Positions 1 to 9,531 of a DNA stretch of 64,000 nucleotides are shown here, piece after piece. Below the pieces are notes generated by a model. It saw only the letters and a program-made list of their open reading frames with translations. It was not told the DNA's origin and did no database searches. Positions within the stretch are counted from its first letter, which is position 1; each line of letters starts with the position of its first letter. This DNA is from Flavobacterium sasangense DSM 21067 (GTDB taxonomy: Bacteria; Bacteroidota; Bacteroidia; Flavobacteriales; Flavobacteriaceae). The translations under genes were made by a program, and so were the position numbers. Location of the stretch: NCBI RefSeq assembly GCF_000686885.1, contig NZ_JMLU01000002.1, positions 1 through 64,000 on the forward strand, read 5' to 3'.

Positions 1-4
1 TTAG

Positions 5-46
5 GTGTTTTCATACTATTTCAAAGTTAATAATTTTTGAAAACAC
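5..46. repeat. Inverted repeat at the window edge
   Basis: GTGTTTTCA at 5-13 pairs perfectly with TGAAAACAC at 38-46 around a 24-nt loop. It lies just downstream of the minus-strand DUF4105 gene and could end its transcript, but there is no clear T-run. On the minus strand an ATG at 14-12 runs off the window edge as M-K-T-P, so a gene may start here; four codons are too few to call it. Confidence 0.35.
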
Positions 47-61
47 TCTCTTAGTTTTGAA

Positions 62-1171
62 CTAAATCAGTCCACTTTTTGCTGACGATTTACATCCTAT
101 CCAATAAAAATGTAAGGCTATAAAAGGCCAAACGATTTCTAAATGAATTTTAGTGGTCATGTAGGCTAGATAAACCAATAACATTGCTAAAATAATTTGT
201 CCAAACAAAACTATTTTTTCTTTAATTCCTTTTTTAAGATACCAAGCGAATACTAATAAAAGCGGATTAAATAGTAAAATATTATAATTCCATAAGATTT
301 CTTCGTGCAATGAGTATAATCCTACCAAAGAGAAGAAAAGTCCTAATATTCCCGCAAATATAAAGTAGCTAATTTTTATCCATTTTTTGTTTAAAAATAC
401 TAAGATTAAAAGTGCTGTAAGTAAAGAATAAATTGAGTTTAACCAATTAAATGGAGTTTCGGCTTTGGTTACTTGCAAAATTTTTGAATTACTCTTTTCA
501 ATTTTATTTCCATTTATTTTTGCAGTTGAAATAGCATCTTTGAATTCGTAAGGTAAAAATAAGCGAGTTGCTGGTTCATCTACTTTTGTTCCAAAAATCA
601 ATTGAATTCCTAATTTCATATAAAAATCACTCATATAGGGATACAGAATTTCTCTATAGGATTGATTGGAAGTATCTGATTTGATAGCTTCTTTTCCTAA
701 AACCCCATTGATTTTATCTACTACCATAGTAGTACAATTTCTGTCGATGAACTTATAGGTATAAAATCGGTCCTCACTATAAACCGATTGATTTAATTGT
801 TGAAACAGGGTGTTAATTTGAGATGGTTTGAGGTCTAATTCTTGTTCAATGATTTCTCTATTTTCCGCTTGGTAATTGTAATAGAAATCGATAAAACTAC
901 CGTTGGTGACAAAATATTGTAAATCGCCTTTTATGAATCTGCCAATAAAATTAGGTGTGCTAAAATCAAATGCACCATAATTGTAAACTACATCAATTCC
1001 ATGGATACTGTCTTGAATACGAATTCCTGTATGACCATACATAGCATACGATTCTGGACCTAAACCACAAGTTAAAATGCTGACTTTTGCTTTTTCGGAA
1101 AGTGAAATATTTTGGGAAAACCCACAAAAAGAAATTAAAATAAGTAAAGCGAAAAGTAGTTTTTTTGTCAT
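62..1171 (-). CDS. DUF4105 domain membrane protein
   Basis: A 369-residue envelope protein. It has a Sec signal peptide (cleavage probably after FCGFSQ), then a soluble DUF4105 domain of about 200 residues with the conserved YGHTGIRI stretch, a central Cys (RNCTT) and the LFLPYEF segment. The last 130 residues carry about five hydrophobic helices. DUF4105 is related to the N-terminal periplasmic domain of lacto-N-biosidase accessory proteins; its activity is not established and I assign none. The next gene upstream on the same strand starts 46 bp away, so the two may be co-transcribed. Confidence 0.85.
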   Translation of the reverse strand: MTKKLLFALLILISFCGFSQNISLSEKAKVSILTCGLGPESYAMYGHTGIRIQDSIHGIDVVYNYGAFDFSTPNFIGRFIKGDLQYFVTNGSFIDFYYNYQAENREIIEQELDLKPSQINTLFQQLNQSVYSEDRFYTYKFIDRNCTTMVVDKINGVLGKEAIKSDTSNQSYREILYPYMSDFYMKLGIQLIFGTKVDEPATRLFLPYEFKDAISTAKINGNKIEKSNSKILQVTKAETPFNWLNSIYSLLTALLILVFLNKKWIKISYFIFAGILGLFFSLVGLYSLHEEILWNYNILLFNPLLLVFAWYLKKGIKEKIVLFGQIILAMLLVYLAYMTTKIHLEIVWPFIALHFYWIGCKSSAKSGLI

Positions 1172-1217
1172 TTTATATAAAGTCTTTCTTCTTGTTTCTT
1201 TTCTCTTGCTTCTAAAA

Positions 1218-2297
1218 TTATCTAAACAATTCCCAATCTACTTTTAAGGAAAAAATGTTGGAATATAAAGCAGCACTCTGATCTCCTAAATCGGTTAAAG
1301 CATAATCTACTTGAATACCTTTGTATTTGAATCCCAATCCAATGTTTGGTTGAAAACTCAATTTCTTTGAATTATCAATTTGAGTTATTTGCTGAAAATT
1401 TCCAACGCCTGCTCTTAAATAAACCAAATCAATATAGCCAAATTCTAGACCTAATGCTGGGTCAATACTTACCGCATTAGTAGAAATGATATCATTCGTT
1501 CGTGCAAATTGCATGTTTAAATTAGTTGCCGCTAACAAGCTATAGTCATAACGAATAATCCATTTTTTCGACATTCCCAATTGCGCTTTTGGTAATGTAA
1601 TTTCGCTAGTTTCGGGTAATTCTTGATTTTCACCAGGAATGGCATCTGCAATTTCTTGAAACTTTTCTTCATCAATTGTCCAAGTATTGTAAGTTGTAGT
1701 AATATCGCGAATCATTAAGCCAAATTTCCAATCCTCGTCATCACTGATGTACTGAATTCCTAAATCCAATCCAAATCCCCACGAATTAGCAAAATCTCCA
1801 ATTACTCTTCGTATTACTTTCGCGTTTACTCCATAATTTAAACCTTCAATAGGTAAACTTCTGGCATAAGAAACTGTTAAACCATAATCAGCAGTAGAAA
1901 AAAGTGAAATTCTGTTGTAATCGATATTTCCTTCACTATCAATTAATTGTGTGGTATTTAAAATATCATCAACTCCAAAACGAATTAAGGAAATCCCAAT
2001 CGCACTTCTGTCGTCGATTGGCATCGCAAAACCAGCGTAGTCATATTGGGCAATATTCGCAAAATAATTGGCATGCATTAATGAAAACTGTTTGTCTTCT
2101 AATTTTAATAATCCCGCAGGATTCCAATAGCCTGAATTTACATCGCCAGTATGCGACACAACAGCATTAGACATTCCCAAAGCAGCAGCGTCAACGCCAA
2201 TATTCATAAATTCATTAGAATATTTTCGTACGGTTTGCCCATAGGTTGTCCCACAAAAACAAATTAAAAGTAGTAAAATGGTCTTTTTCAATGCCAA
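1218..2297 (-). CDS. PorV/PorQ family outer membrane protein (type IX secretion-associated)
   Basis: A 359-residue predicted beta-barrel with a signal peptide ending near TTYGQ. The N-terminal block (FMNIGVDAAALGMSNAVVSH followed by GYWNPAGL) is the signature of the PorV/PorQ family, in the FadL-like barrel group. PorV shuttles T9SS cargo from the translocon to the attachment complex; PorQ does a related job with PorZ. The length fits either member, and I do not assign the exact paralogue. Two T9SS-type cargo proteins in this window agree with an active T9SS. No other por or gld genes are nearby. Confidence 0.85.
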   Translation of the reverse strand: MALKKTILLLLICFCGTTYGQTVRKYSNEFMNIGVDAAALGMSNAVVSHTGDVNSGYWNPAGLLKLEDKQFSLMHANYFANIAQYDYAGFAMPIDDRSAIGISLIRFGVDDILNTTQLIDSEGNIDYNRISLFSTADYGLTVSYARSLPIEGLNYGVNAKVIRRVIGDFANSWGFGLDLGIQYISDDEDWKFGLMIRDITTTYNTWTIDEEKFQEIADAIPGENQELPETSEITLPKAQLGMSKKWIIRYDYSLLAATNLNMQFARTNDIISTNAVSIDPALGLEFGYIDLVYLRAGVGNFQQITQIDNSKKLSFQPNIGLGFKYKGIQVDYALTDLGDQSAALYSNIFSLKVDWELFR

Positions 2298-2387
2298 TTT
2301 TTTTACAAAGATGAAATAAATTTCTCAAATAGTAAACTCTAAAAGTATTAACTTATTGTATTACATTTGCTGTAAATTAGCAAAGGC

Positions 2388-2419
2388 TTGTTTTTAGGTC
2401 TTTTTTAGTTGTAATTTTG
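2388..2419 (+). promoter_or_regulatory. Probable promoter of pssA
   Basis: TTG at 2388-2390, a 21-bp spacer, then TAATTTTG at 2412-2419. This matches the Flavobacterium consensus TTG-N17-23-TAnnTTTG. The start codon of pssA is about 60 bp downstream. Confidence 0.5.
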
Positions 2420-2479
2420 TAATTATTTTAGTTGCAAAAGCAGTAATAAATTAAGTAAAGAGTTTTAAAGTCACGTTAT

Positions 2480-3223
2480 ATGAATATCAAAAAACACATT
2501 CCCAATCTGATCACTTTGCTAAACTTAGCAGCAGGATTATTAGCTATCATCGCTATTTTTAAAGGATACTACGATGAAGCGTTTATTTTTGTTTGTTTGG
2601 GTATTTTCTTTGATTTTTGGGACGGATTTTTAGCCAGAAAATTCAATGTTGCCGGGCCTTTAGGAGTACAATTAGATTCTTTAGCAGATATGGTGACTTG
2701 TGGCGTAGTGCCAGGTTTAATGATGTTTGTCTTGTTTCAAAATATTCAGGAAGATTCTACTTCGGTTTACTATCTTACAGAAGAGTATTTTTATATGGGA
2801 TTTGTGCCTTATTTAGGTTTCTTAATCACGTTGGCTTCTTGCTATCGTTTGGCAAATTTTAATATCGATACACGTCAAACCGATTCTTTTATTGGTTTGC
2901 CAACTCCAGCCAACGCTTTGGTAATTATGAGTATTCCGATGATTCAATATGCAAATGACTTTGAAGGATTGACTACTATTTTATACAATCCTTATGTGTT
3001 GTTGTTTGTCACGATTTTGAGCTCATATATTTTAAACGCTGAAATTCCGTTATTTTCTTTGAAAATTAAAGAGTTTACTTGGGCGAAGTATAAAAAGCAA
3101 ATCTTGTTTTTAATTGGTTCTTTGTTGTCTTTTTTCATTTTAGGATTTGTTGCAATTCCATTGATTATTATTAGTTATGTGCTGATTTCTGTAATCAGTA
3201 ATAAAATGACGGCTAAGGCATAA
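2480..3223 (+). CDS. pssA: CDP-diacylglycerol--serine O-phosphatidyltransferase
   Basis: A 247-residue membrane enzyme that transfers phosphatidyl from CDP-diacylglycerol to L-serine, the first step toward phosphatidylethanolamine. The CDP-alcohol phosphotransferase motif DG-x2-AR-x8-G-x3-D-x3-D is intact as DGFLAR...GVQLDSLAD near residues 49-70. About seven to eight hydrophobic helices follow the type II PssA layout. The stop codon shares a base with the next gene's start (TAATG at 3221-3225), so translation is probably coupled to the GH25 gene. Confidence 0.93.
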   Translation: MNIKKHIPNLITLLNLAAGLLAIIAIFKGYYDEAFIFVCLGIFFDFWDGFLARKFNVAGPLGVQLDSLADMVTCGVVPGLMMFVLFQNIQEDSTSVYYLTEEYFYMGFVPYLGFLITLASCYRLANFNIDTRQTDSFIGLPTPANALVIMSIPMIQYANDFEGLTTILYNPYVLLFVTILSSYILNAEIPLFSLKIKEFTWAKYKKQILFLIGSLLSFFILGFVAIPLIIISYVLISVISNKMTAKA

Positions 3224-4074
3224 TGGCGTCTAAAAATTATAGACGAAAACCTACTACAAAACGAAAATCCAACGCTACAAGTAAATGGATTTTCTATCTG
3301 ATTTCTTTTGTGTTATTTCTATTTGTTGCGATTGGAATTTATAAATTTCGCGATGGTTTTCTTTATTATTTAGGTTTTAAAACCGATAAAAATATTGAAA
3401 CTTTATCGAAAGAAGAACGAAAGTTAGCCGATATCCGCATTTACGAAGTCTTGCATAAACATGATGACAAAGCCATAGGTTTTGATGTTTCGGAATACCA
3501 AAGTGAAATCGATTGGGAACAAACCTATCACCTTGACGAATCGTTTGAGTTATCGTTTGTTTTTATTCGTGCTACCGCTGGAAAAAATAAAGTAGATAAA
3601 AGATTCAAAGAAAACTGGAAAGCATCTAAAGAAAGAGAAATTATTCGAGGCGCATATCATTATTATCGTCCTAATGAAAATTCGATTGAACAAGCCGAAA
3701 ATTTTATCAAAACTGTAAAGTTGCAAAAAGGCGATTTGCCTCCTGTTTTAGATATTGAAAAATTACCCAAATCACAATCGATTGATAGCCTTAAAGTAGG
3801 ATTACGTCGTTGGTTGAAAAAAGTAGAAAAGCATTATAAAGTTAAGCCAATCATTTATTCAGGCGAGAGTTATTATACCGATTTTTTAAAAGAAGAATTT
3901 TCAGAATATCCGCTTTGGATTGCCAACTATAATTTTTGGCGTAATCATTTAGAAGACGATTGGTCGTTTTGGCAATTCACCGAAAAAGCTCAAATTGCAG
4001 GTATAGAAGGCATGGTGGATATCAATATTTTTAATGGCGATAAAAATAAGTTGTTGTTAAAGTGTATTCGATGA
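3223..4074 (+). CDS. Glycoside hydrolase family 25 (lysozyme-type muramidase)
   Basis: A 283-residue protein with a basic N-terminus, one transmembrane anchor (about residues 21-40) and an extracytoplasmic GH25 domain from about residue 83. GH25 enzymes cleave the MurNAc-GlcNAc bond of peptidoglycan. The family's opening GFDVSEYQ (Asp88), the FVFIRATAG strand, the LPPVLDIEK acidic motif and the terminal WQFTEKAQIAGIEGMVDIN block are all present, so the active site looks intact. The start overlaps the pssA stop. A two-way terminator follows. Confidence 0.9.
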   Translation: MASKNYRRKPTTKRKSNATSKWIFYLISFVLFLFVAIGIYKFRDGFLYYLGFKTDKNIETLSKEERKLADIRIYEVLHKHDDKAIGFDVSEYQSEIDWEQTYHLDESFELSFVFIRATAGKNKVDKRFKENWKASKEREIIRGAYHYYRPNENSIEQAENFIKTVKLQKGDLPPVLDIEKLPKSQSIDSLKVGLRRWLKKVEKHYKVKPIIYSGESYYTDFLKEEFSEYPLWIANYNFWRNHLEDDWSFWQFTEKAQIAGIEGMVDINIFNGDKNKLLLKCIR

Positions 4075-4088
4075 TTAAATTATATAAA

Positions 4089-4126
4089 AAAAATCCCTCA
4101 AATAGATAGATTGAGGGATTTTTTTT
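4089..4126. terminator. Bidirectional intrinsic terminator
   Basis: AAATCCCTCAA pairs with TTGAGGGATTT, flanked by an A-run on the left and a T-run on the right. It separates the convergent GH25 and lptB genes and can stop both. Confidence 0.85.
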
Positions 4127-4925
4127 ATTCTTCTTTATTTAAATTCAATTCTCCTTTGCCGTGAATGATTGTGGTTTTAGGCGCTTCAAAATCGATTTTG
4201 GTTTTTCTTAATTCGAAATTTTGTCCTAAATAAACACGTCTTACAACTTCGTCGGCAGCTAGCTCTTCTGGTTTTCCAGCTTTTAGAATTCCACCTTCAA
4301 ACATTAAGTAGGTTTTGTCGGTAATCGCTAAGGTTTCTTGAACGTTGTGGTCGGTAATTAAAATTCCGATGTTTTTGTTTTTTAATTGGGCAACAATTCT
4401 TTGAATATCCTCAACTGCTACAGGGTCAACTCCTGCAAAAGGTTCGTCTAACAGAATGAATTTTGGATCGGTTGCTAAAGCACGAGCAATTTCTGTACGA
4501 CGACGTTCTCCTCCTGAAAGTAAATCTCCACGATTGGTACGAATGTGTTCTAATGCGAATTCTGCAATTAATTCTTCCATTTTAGCTTCTTGTTCGGCTT
4601 TTGAAAGTGTGGTTAATTGCAGTACACTCAATATGTTATCTTCAATACTCAATTTTCTAAACACAGAAGCTTCTTGTGCCAAATAGCCAATTCCGTTTTG
4701 TGCTCGTTTGTACATAGGGAAATTGGTAATGTCCATATCATCTAAATAGATATGGCCACTATTTGGTTTTACTAAACCTACAATCATGTAGAACGAAGTG
4801 GTTTTTCCGGCACCATTTGGACCTAATAAACCTACAATTTCACCTTGGTTTACTTCAACGGAAATCCCTTTTACTACACTTCTTTTTTTGTAGGTTTTGA
4901 CTAAATTTTCTGCTCTTAATTTCAT
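4125..4925 (-). CDS. lptB: LPS export ABC transporter ATP-binding protein LptB
   Basis: ATPase of the LptB2FG complex that extracts lipopolysaccharide from the inner membrane. Walker A (GPNGAGKT), the signature LSGGERRR, Walker B (FILLDEP) and the switch His (ITDHNV) are all present, and length and order match LptB. I chose the internal ATG giving [14 protein letters not shown]; an in-frame extension to 4988 adds 21 unconserved residues. The C-terminal tail of about 25 residues (KTKIDFEAP onward) is longer than in E. coli. lptF/G/C are not in the window. Confidence 0.93.
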   Translation of the reverse strand: MKLRAENLVKTYKKRSVVKGISVEVNQGEIVGLLGPNGAGKTTSFYMIVGLVKPNSGHIYLDDMDITNFPMYKRAQNGIGYLAQEASVFRKLSIEDNILSVLQLTTLSKAEQEAKMEELIAEFALEHIRTNRGDLLSGGERRRTEIARALATDPKFILLDEPFAGVDPVAVEDIQRIVAQLKNKNIGILITDHNVQETLAITDKTYLMFEGGILKAGKPEELAADEVVRRVYLGQNFELRKTKIDFEAPKTTIIHGKGELNLNKEE

Positions 4926-5011
4926 TCTAAGGTTTACTTGTTTAGAAGTTGAATTGTTTAATCGATTTACAAATAAACGAATAAACAATTTAACAATTTA
5001 TCTTTTAACAA

Positions 5012-5362
5012 TTATTTAGTTTGCTCTTCTAGGGCTTCCCAAAACTCATATGCTCTTCTTAAATGTGGAATTACAATGGTTCCGCCTACTAAAGTGGCAA
5101 TTCCCATACTTTCCATCATTTCTTCTTTAGTAACGCCGTTTTTATAAGCCGTTTCTAAATGATATTTGATACAATCATCGCAACGTAATACTGCTGAAGC
5201 TACTAAACCTAATAGTTCTTTAGTTTTTACATCTAAAGCACCTTCCATGTAGGCATTCGTGTCTACATTAAAAATTCTTTTGATGACTTTGTTGTTGTCG
5301 GCTAATAATTTTTCGTTCATTTTTGAACGATAATCGTTGAATTCTTTTACTAAATCTGCCAT
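5012..5362 (-). CDS. Carboxymuconolactone decarboxylase (AhpD-like) family protein
   Basis: A 116-residue all-helical CMD protein. It has the redox CxxC pair Cys61/Cys64 with His68 downstream (LRCDDCIKYHLE), the AhpD-type arrangement for peroxide or disulfide reduction. Members act as oligomers in the cytoplasm; the substrate here is unknown. It sits 4 bp downstream of tatC on the same strand and 86 bp upstream of lptB, so it is probably in the kpsF-tatC transcript. Confidence 0.88.
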   Translation of the reverse strand: MADLVKEFNDYRSKMNEKLLADNNKVIKRIFNVDTNAYMEGALDVKTKELLGLVASAVLRCDDCIKYHLETAYKNGVTKEEMMESMGIATLVGGTIVIPHLRRAYEFWEALEEQTK

Positions 5363-5366
5363 TTTT

Positions 5367-6188
5367 TTATGCTTTTAATTTTTCTTTTTCTTGACTTTTT
5401 ACTACCAAAACACTAATTAAAATACTTGCTTCGTATAATATCATAATTGGAATTGTAACGATAATTTGGCTCAAAACATCGGGTGGTGTAATGACAGCGG
5501 CTACAATTAATACGACAACTAAAGTGTATTTTCTGTATTTTCTTAAAAATTCTGGAGTGACTAGTCCAATCTTGGTTAAGAAGAAAATGATGATTGGTAA
5601 TTCAAATAACAATCCACTTGCAATAGCGGATGTTTTCATCAAACTCATGTAGGAATCAATATCAATTGAATTGCTAATTTCTGGACTCACAATGTAACTG
5701 GCGAAGAATTGAACGGATAATGGTGCAATTAAATAATAGCCAAACAAAACTCCGATAAAAAATAATATAGAAGAGATGATAATAAATGATGCCGCGTATT
5801 TCTTCTCTTTTTCATATAAAGCCGGACTAATAAATTTCCAAATTTCCCAAAGAATAAAAGGGAAGGCGAAAATAAACCCTACCGTAATGGAGGTCCACAT
5901 GTGCATTGAAAATTGTCCGCCCATTTCTCTGTTTTGAATGGGAAGATTGATTTCGGTAATACACATCGTATCGCCCATATCAAATTGTTTTCCTAAATCA
6001 CAAAAGAATTGGTATGTAACAAAGTCTGGATTTTTAGGGCCGAAAATAATTTCATTGAAAATAAAATCACTGAAAAAGAAAGCTACAATTCCGCAAATTA
6101 GAATGGCAGCTGAACTTCTTACTAATAACCAACGTAATTCTTCGAGATGGTCTAAAAATGACATCTCTTTTATGTTTTTATTTGCCAT
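5367..6188 (-). CDS. tatC: Sec-independent protein translocase subunit TatC
   Basis: A 273-residue inner-membrane protein that binds twin-arginine signal peptides in the TatABC translocase. The N-terminal SFLDHLEELRWLLVRS block, with its conserved Glu, is the TatC hallmark, and six hydrophobic helices follow. The first periplasmic loop is longer than in E. coli and contains two Cys residues. The stop of the upstream kpsF gene overlaps this start (shared base 6188), so translation is probably coupled. No tatA is visible nearby. Confidence 0.95.
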   Translation of the reverse strand: MANKNIKEMSFLDHLEELRWLLVRSSAAILICGIVAFFFSDFIFNEIIFGPKNPDFVTYQFFCDLGKQFDMGDTMCITEINLPIQNREMGGQFSMHMWTSITVGFIFAFPFILWEIWKFISPALYEKEKKYAASFIIISSILFFIGVLFGYYLIAPLSVQFFASYIVSPEISNSIDIDSYMSLMKTSAIASGLLFELPIIIFFLTKIGLVTPEFLRKYRKYTLVVVLIVAAVITPPDVLSQIIVTIPIMILYEASILISVLVVKSQEKEKLKA

Positions 6189-7153
6189 TATACGATTCCT
6201 TCTTTTAAAATATCGTGTAAGTGAAGTATTCCTTTGTATTCGTTATTGTCAATTACAACTAATTGTGTAATCGAATTGTTTTCCAAAATATTCAACGCTT
6301 CCGAAACTAAAATGCTAGAATTGATGTTTTTTGGATTTTTCGTCATGATATCTTGCGCTGTTAAATCTGTAAAAGTGTCTCGATTGTTCAACATACGACG
6401 AATATCCCCATCTGTTACAATTCCAATTACTTGATTGTTTTCAATAACCGCTGTTACACCCAAACGTTTTTCGGAAATTTCCATAATCACTTTTTTGATA
6501 GAAGCATCTGGAGTTACCATTGGTTTGTGAGTAGTATCTAACATATCTTTTACGCGCAATAATAATTTTTTTCCTAAAGCACCACCTGGATGATACACGG
6601 CAAAATCTTCACTTTTAAAGTTGCGCATTTCCATCAAACAAACTGCTAAAGCATCACCTAATACTAATTGAGCAGTAGTACTGTTGGTTGGCGCTAAGTT
6701 GTTTGGACACGCTTCACTTTCCACATAAGCATGTAAAATGTAGTGTGATTCTTTCCCTAGAAACGAATTTTTATCAGCCGTCATCCCAATCAAGGTATTG
6801 CCAAAACGTTTTAATAACGGCGCCAATACTTTAATTTCTGGACTATTACCGCTTTTTGAAATACAAATGATAATATCCTCTGGTTGTACCATTCCTAAAT
6901 CGCCATGAACCGCTTCGGCTGCATGTAAAAACATAGATGGCGTTCCTGTTGAATTTAAAGTAGCTACAATCTTTTGAGCGATTAAAGCGCTTTTGCCAAT
7001 TCCAGTTATAACTAGTCTTCCTTTGGTGTTGTAGATTGCGGTAACACTTTTTGCAAAATCCTCGTCAAGATAATTCACTAGATCTGCGATGCTTTTACTT
7101 TCCGAAAGTAAAGTTCGTTTTGCGGTAGCTAAAATCGTTTCAGTTGTGCTCAA
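6188..7153 (-). CDS. kdsD: D-arabinose-5-phosphate isomerase, KpsF/GutQ family
   Basis: A 321-residue enzyme interconverting D-ribulose-5-P and D-arabinose-5-P, the first step toward Kdo for LPS. The N-terminal SIS domain (about 40-180) carries VITGIGKSALIAQKIVATLN and CISKSGNSPE; the AVHGDLG and HPGGALGK motifs typical of the family are present. Two CBS repeats follow (about 205-321). Together with lptB three genes downstream, this points to an LPS-oriented neighbourhood. The family symbol kdsD/kpsF is assigned by similarity only. Confidence 0.92.
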   Translation of the reverse strand: MSTTETILATAKRTLLSESKSIADLVNYLDEDFAKSVTAIYNTKGRLVITGIGKSALIAQKIVATLNSTGTPSMFLHAAEAVHGDLGMVQPEDIIICISKSGNSPEIKVLAPLLKRFGNTLIGMTADKNSFLGKESHYILHAYVESEACPNNLAPTNSTTAQLVLGDALAVCLMEMRNFKSEDFAVYHPGGALGKKLLLRVKDMLDTTHKPMVTPDASIKKVIMEISEKRLGVTAVIENNQVIGIVTDGDIRRMLNNRDTFTDLTAQDIMTKNPKNINSSILVSEALNILENNSITQLVVIDNNEYKGILHLHDILKEGIV

Positions 7154-7200
7154 AATAGAAATATTAAAAAATTTGTGTGTATAAAAGAAAATCGTATCTT

Positions 7201-7216
7201 TATGTTTGCAAATTTA
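7201..7216. promoter_or_regulatory. Back-to-back -7 boxes for recQ (+) and kdsD (-)
   Basis: TATGTTTG at 7201-7208 reads toward recQ, and the adjoining 7209-7216 read on the minus strand is TAAATTTG toward kdsD. Both fit TAnnTTTG. Neither has a TTG at ideal spacing; the nearest plus-strand TTG is 25 bp away. Confidence 0.4.
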
Positions 7217-7238
7217 GGTAAAATCATATTAATAGAGA

Positions 7239-9434
7239 ATGAATCCACACGAAATTGATTTACATAAAGAATTAAAGAAATATTTTGGTTTTAACCAATT
7301 CAAAGGGCTTCAGGAACAAGTAGTTAAAAGTATCATCACAGGAAATAATACCTTTGTGATTATGCCTACTGGTGGTGGAAAGTCGCTTTGTTATCAGTTA
7401 CCAGCCTTGGTATTGGAAGGAACTGCAATTGTGGTTTCTCCGCTGATTGCCCTAATGAAAAACCAAGTAGATGCCATTCGAAGTTTAAGTTCAGAACAAG
7501 GAATTGCCCATGTTTTGAATTCTTCATTGAATAAAACTGAGATTGCCAAAGTAAAAAAAGACATTACTTCGGGCATCACGAAATTGTTATACGTAGCCCC
7601 TGAATCGTTAACAAAAGAAGAATATATTGAGTTTTTAAACAGTGTTAAAATATCATTTGTAGCTATTGACGAAGCACACTGTATTTCAGAATGGGGGCAT
7701 GATTTTCGTCCTGAATATCGTAACTTAAGAAATATCGTTCGCCTACTAGGCGATGTGCCCATGATTGGTTTAACCGCAACAGCTACTCCAAAAGTACAAG
7801 AAGATATCTTGAAAAACTTGGATATGCCAGATGCAAACACCTTCAAAGCTTCGTTTAATCGTCCAAACTTATATTACGAAGTACGTACTAAAACTAAAAA
7901 TGTAGAATCGGATATTATTCGATTCATCAAACAACATAAAGGAAAATCGGGTGTTATTTACTGTTTGAGTCGTAAAAAAGTGGAAGAAATTGCACAGGTT
8001 TTACAAGTTAATGGTATTAGTGCGGTTCCGTATCATGCTGGTTTAGATGCTAAAACGAGAGCAAAACATCAAGACATGTTCTTAATGGAAGATGTAGAAG
8101 TCGTAGTAGCAACTATCGCTTTTGGTATGGGAATCGATAAACCCGATGTTCGTTTTGTAATTCACCATGATATTCCAAAATCATTAGAAAGTTATTATCA
8201 AGAAACGGGTCGTGCTGGTCGTGATGGTGGCGAAGGACATTGTTTGGCTTACTATTCGTATAAAGACATTGAAAAGTTGGAAAAATTCCTTTCAGGAAAA
8301 CCGGTTGCTGAACAAGAAATTGGTTTTGCGTTGCTGCAAGAAGTCGTTGCTTATGCCGAAACTTCGATGTCGCGTCGTAAATTCTTATTACACTATTTCG
8401 GTGAAGAATTCGATGATGTCAACGGAGAAGGTGCTGATATGGATGACAACGTTCGTAATCCAAAGAAAAAAGTCGAAGCACAAGACCAAGTGGTTACCTT
8501 GTTAAAAGTAGTTCGCGATACCAAGCAATTATTTAAGTCTAAAGAAGTGGTTTTAGCACTTGTAGGTAAAGTAAATGCAATTATTAAAGCACAAAAAATA
8601 GATGCACAACCTTATTTTGGTAGTGGTTCTGGTTTTGATGAAAAATATTGGATGGCTTTAATTCGTCAAGTGTTAGTAGATGGGTTATTAACGAAAGATA
8701 TTGAGACCTATGGTGTGTTAAAGATGTCAGAAAAAGGAGAAGCTTTTATTAAAAAGCCTGTTTCTTTTATGATGTCAGAAGACCATGAATATAATGAAGA
8801 AGAAGATGAGGCAATAGTAACTGCAGCAAAATCTACAGGAACGGCTGATGAAGCTTTAATGACCATGTTGCGCGATTTACGTAAAAAAGAAGCTAAAAAA
8901 TTAGGTGTTCCACCGTTTGTAATTTTCCAAGATCCTTCTTTGGAAGATATGGCGTTAAAATATCCAATTTCTATTGATGAATTAAGTAATGTTCATGGAG
9001 TAGGAGAAGGAAAAGCTAAAAAATATGGAAAACCATTCGTTGATTTAATCAATCGATATGTAGAAGATAACGATATTATTCGTCCAGATGATTTGGTAGT
9101 GAAATCTACTGGAGCTAATTCTGGATTGAAGTTGTATATCATTCAAAATGTGGATCGAAAACTAGGCTTAGACGATATTGCGAAAGCCAAAGGCTTGGAT
9201 ATGGATGGTTTGTTGAAAGAAATGGAACAGATTGTATATTCAGGAACGAAATTGAATATTCGCTATTGGATTGATGAGATTTTAGACGAAGATCAACAAG
9301 AAGAAATTCACGATTATTTCATGGATTCGGAATCCGATAATATCAAAGATGCTTTAAAAGAATTTGACGGCGATTACGATATCGAAGAACTTCGTTTAAT
9401 GCGAATTAAGTTTATTAGCGAAGTAGCGAATTAA
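7239..9434 (+). CDS. recQ: ATP-dependent DNA helicase RecQ
   Basis: A 731-residue SF2 3'-5' helicase for recombination and fork repair. Walker A is MPTGGGKS (42-49), the DEAH box is at 144-147, and the RecQ loop is HCISEWGHDFRPEY. Motif VI is QETGRAGRDG. After the helicase core come the RQC winged-helix region and an HRDC-like helical domain (ISIDELSNVHGVGEGKAKKYG). The last 100 residues form an extra helical domain common in Bacteroidota RecQ. The Cys-rich zinc-binding subdomain of E. coli RecQ is not evident. The gene stands alone and ends at a strong hairpin. Confidence 0.95.
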   Translation: MNPHEIDLHKELKKYFGFNQFKGLQEQVVKSIITGNNTFVIMPTGGGKSLCYQLPALVLEGTAIVVSPLIALMKNQVDAIRSLSSEQGIAHVLNSSLNKTEIAKVKKDITSGITKLLYVAPESLTKEEYIEFLNSVKISFVAIDEAHCISEWGHDFRPEYRNLRNIVRLLGDVPMIGLTATATPKVQEDILKNLDMPDANTFKASFNRPNLYYEVRTKTKNVESDIIRFIKQHKGKSGVIYCLSRKKVEEIAQVLQVNGISAVPYHAGLDAKTRAKHQDMFLMEDVEVVVATIAFGMGIDKPDVRFVIHHDIPKSLESYYQETGRAGRDGGEGHCLAYYSYKDIEKLEKFLSGKPVAEQEIGFALLQEVVAYAETSMSRRKFLLHYFGEEFDDVNGEGADMDDNVRNPKKKVEAQDQVVTLLKVVRDTKQLFKSKEVVLALVGKVNAIIKAQKIDAQPYFGSGSGFDEKYWMALIRQVLVDGLLTKDIETYGVLKMSEKGEAFIKKPVSFMMSEDHEYNEEEDEAIVTAAKSTGTADEALMTMLRDLRKKEAKKLGVPPFVIFQDPSLEDMALKYPISIDELSNVHGVGEGKAKKYGKPFVDLINRYVEDNDIIRPDDLVVKSTGANSGLKLYIIQNVDRKLGLDDIAKAKGLDMDGLLKEMEQIVYSGTKLNIRYWIDEILDEDQQEEIHDYFMDSESDNIKDALKEFDGDYDIEELRLMRIKFISEVAN

Positions 9435-9493
9435 TTCTCAATTTTTGAAATAAGGAACACCTATTGAAATAATTTGAGAAATTCTAAAAATAA

Positions 9494-9526
9494 AAAATCC
9501 AAATTCTTTAAATAGAATTTGGATTT
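9494..9526. terminator. Bidirectional terminator between recQ and the DUF983 gene
   Basis: AAAATCCAAATTCT pairs over 14 bp with AGAATTTGGATTTT around a 5-nt loop. It lies between convergent genes, with A and T runs at its two sides. Confidence 0.85.
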
Positions 9527-9531
9527 TCTTT

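Noticed and set aside
1904-2170. Open frame on the plus strand inside the PorV/PorQ-type gene
   Set aside because: It is antisense to a well-supported coding region, has no signal, motif or promoter, and a composition expected of a shadow frame.
3223-4074. Phage endolysin as the origin of the GH25 gene
   Set aside because: It has a membrane anchor, overlaps pssA and has no phage gene near it; a host envelope enzyme is likelier.
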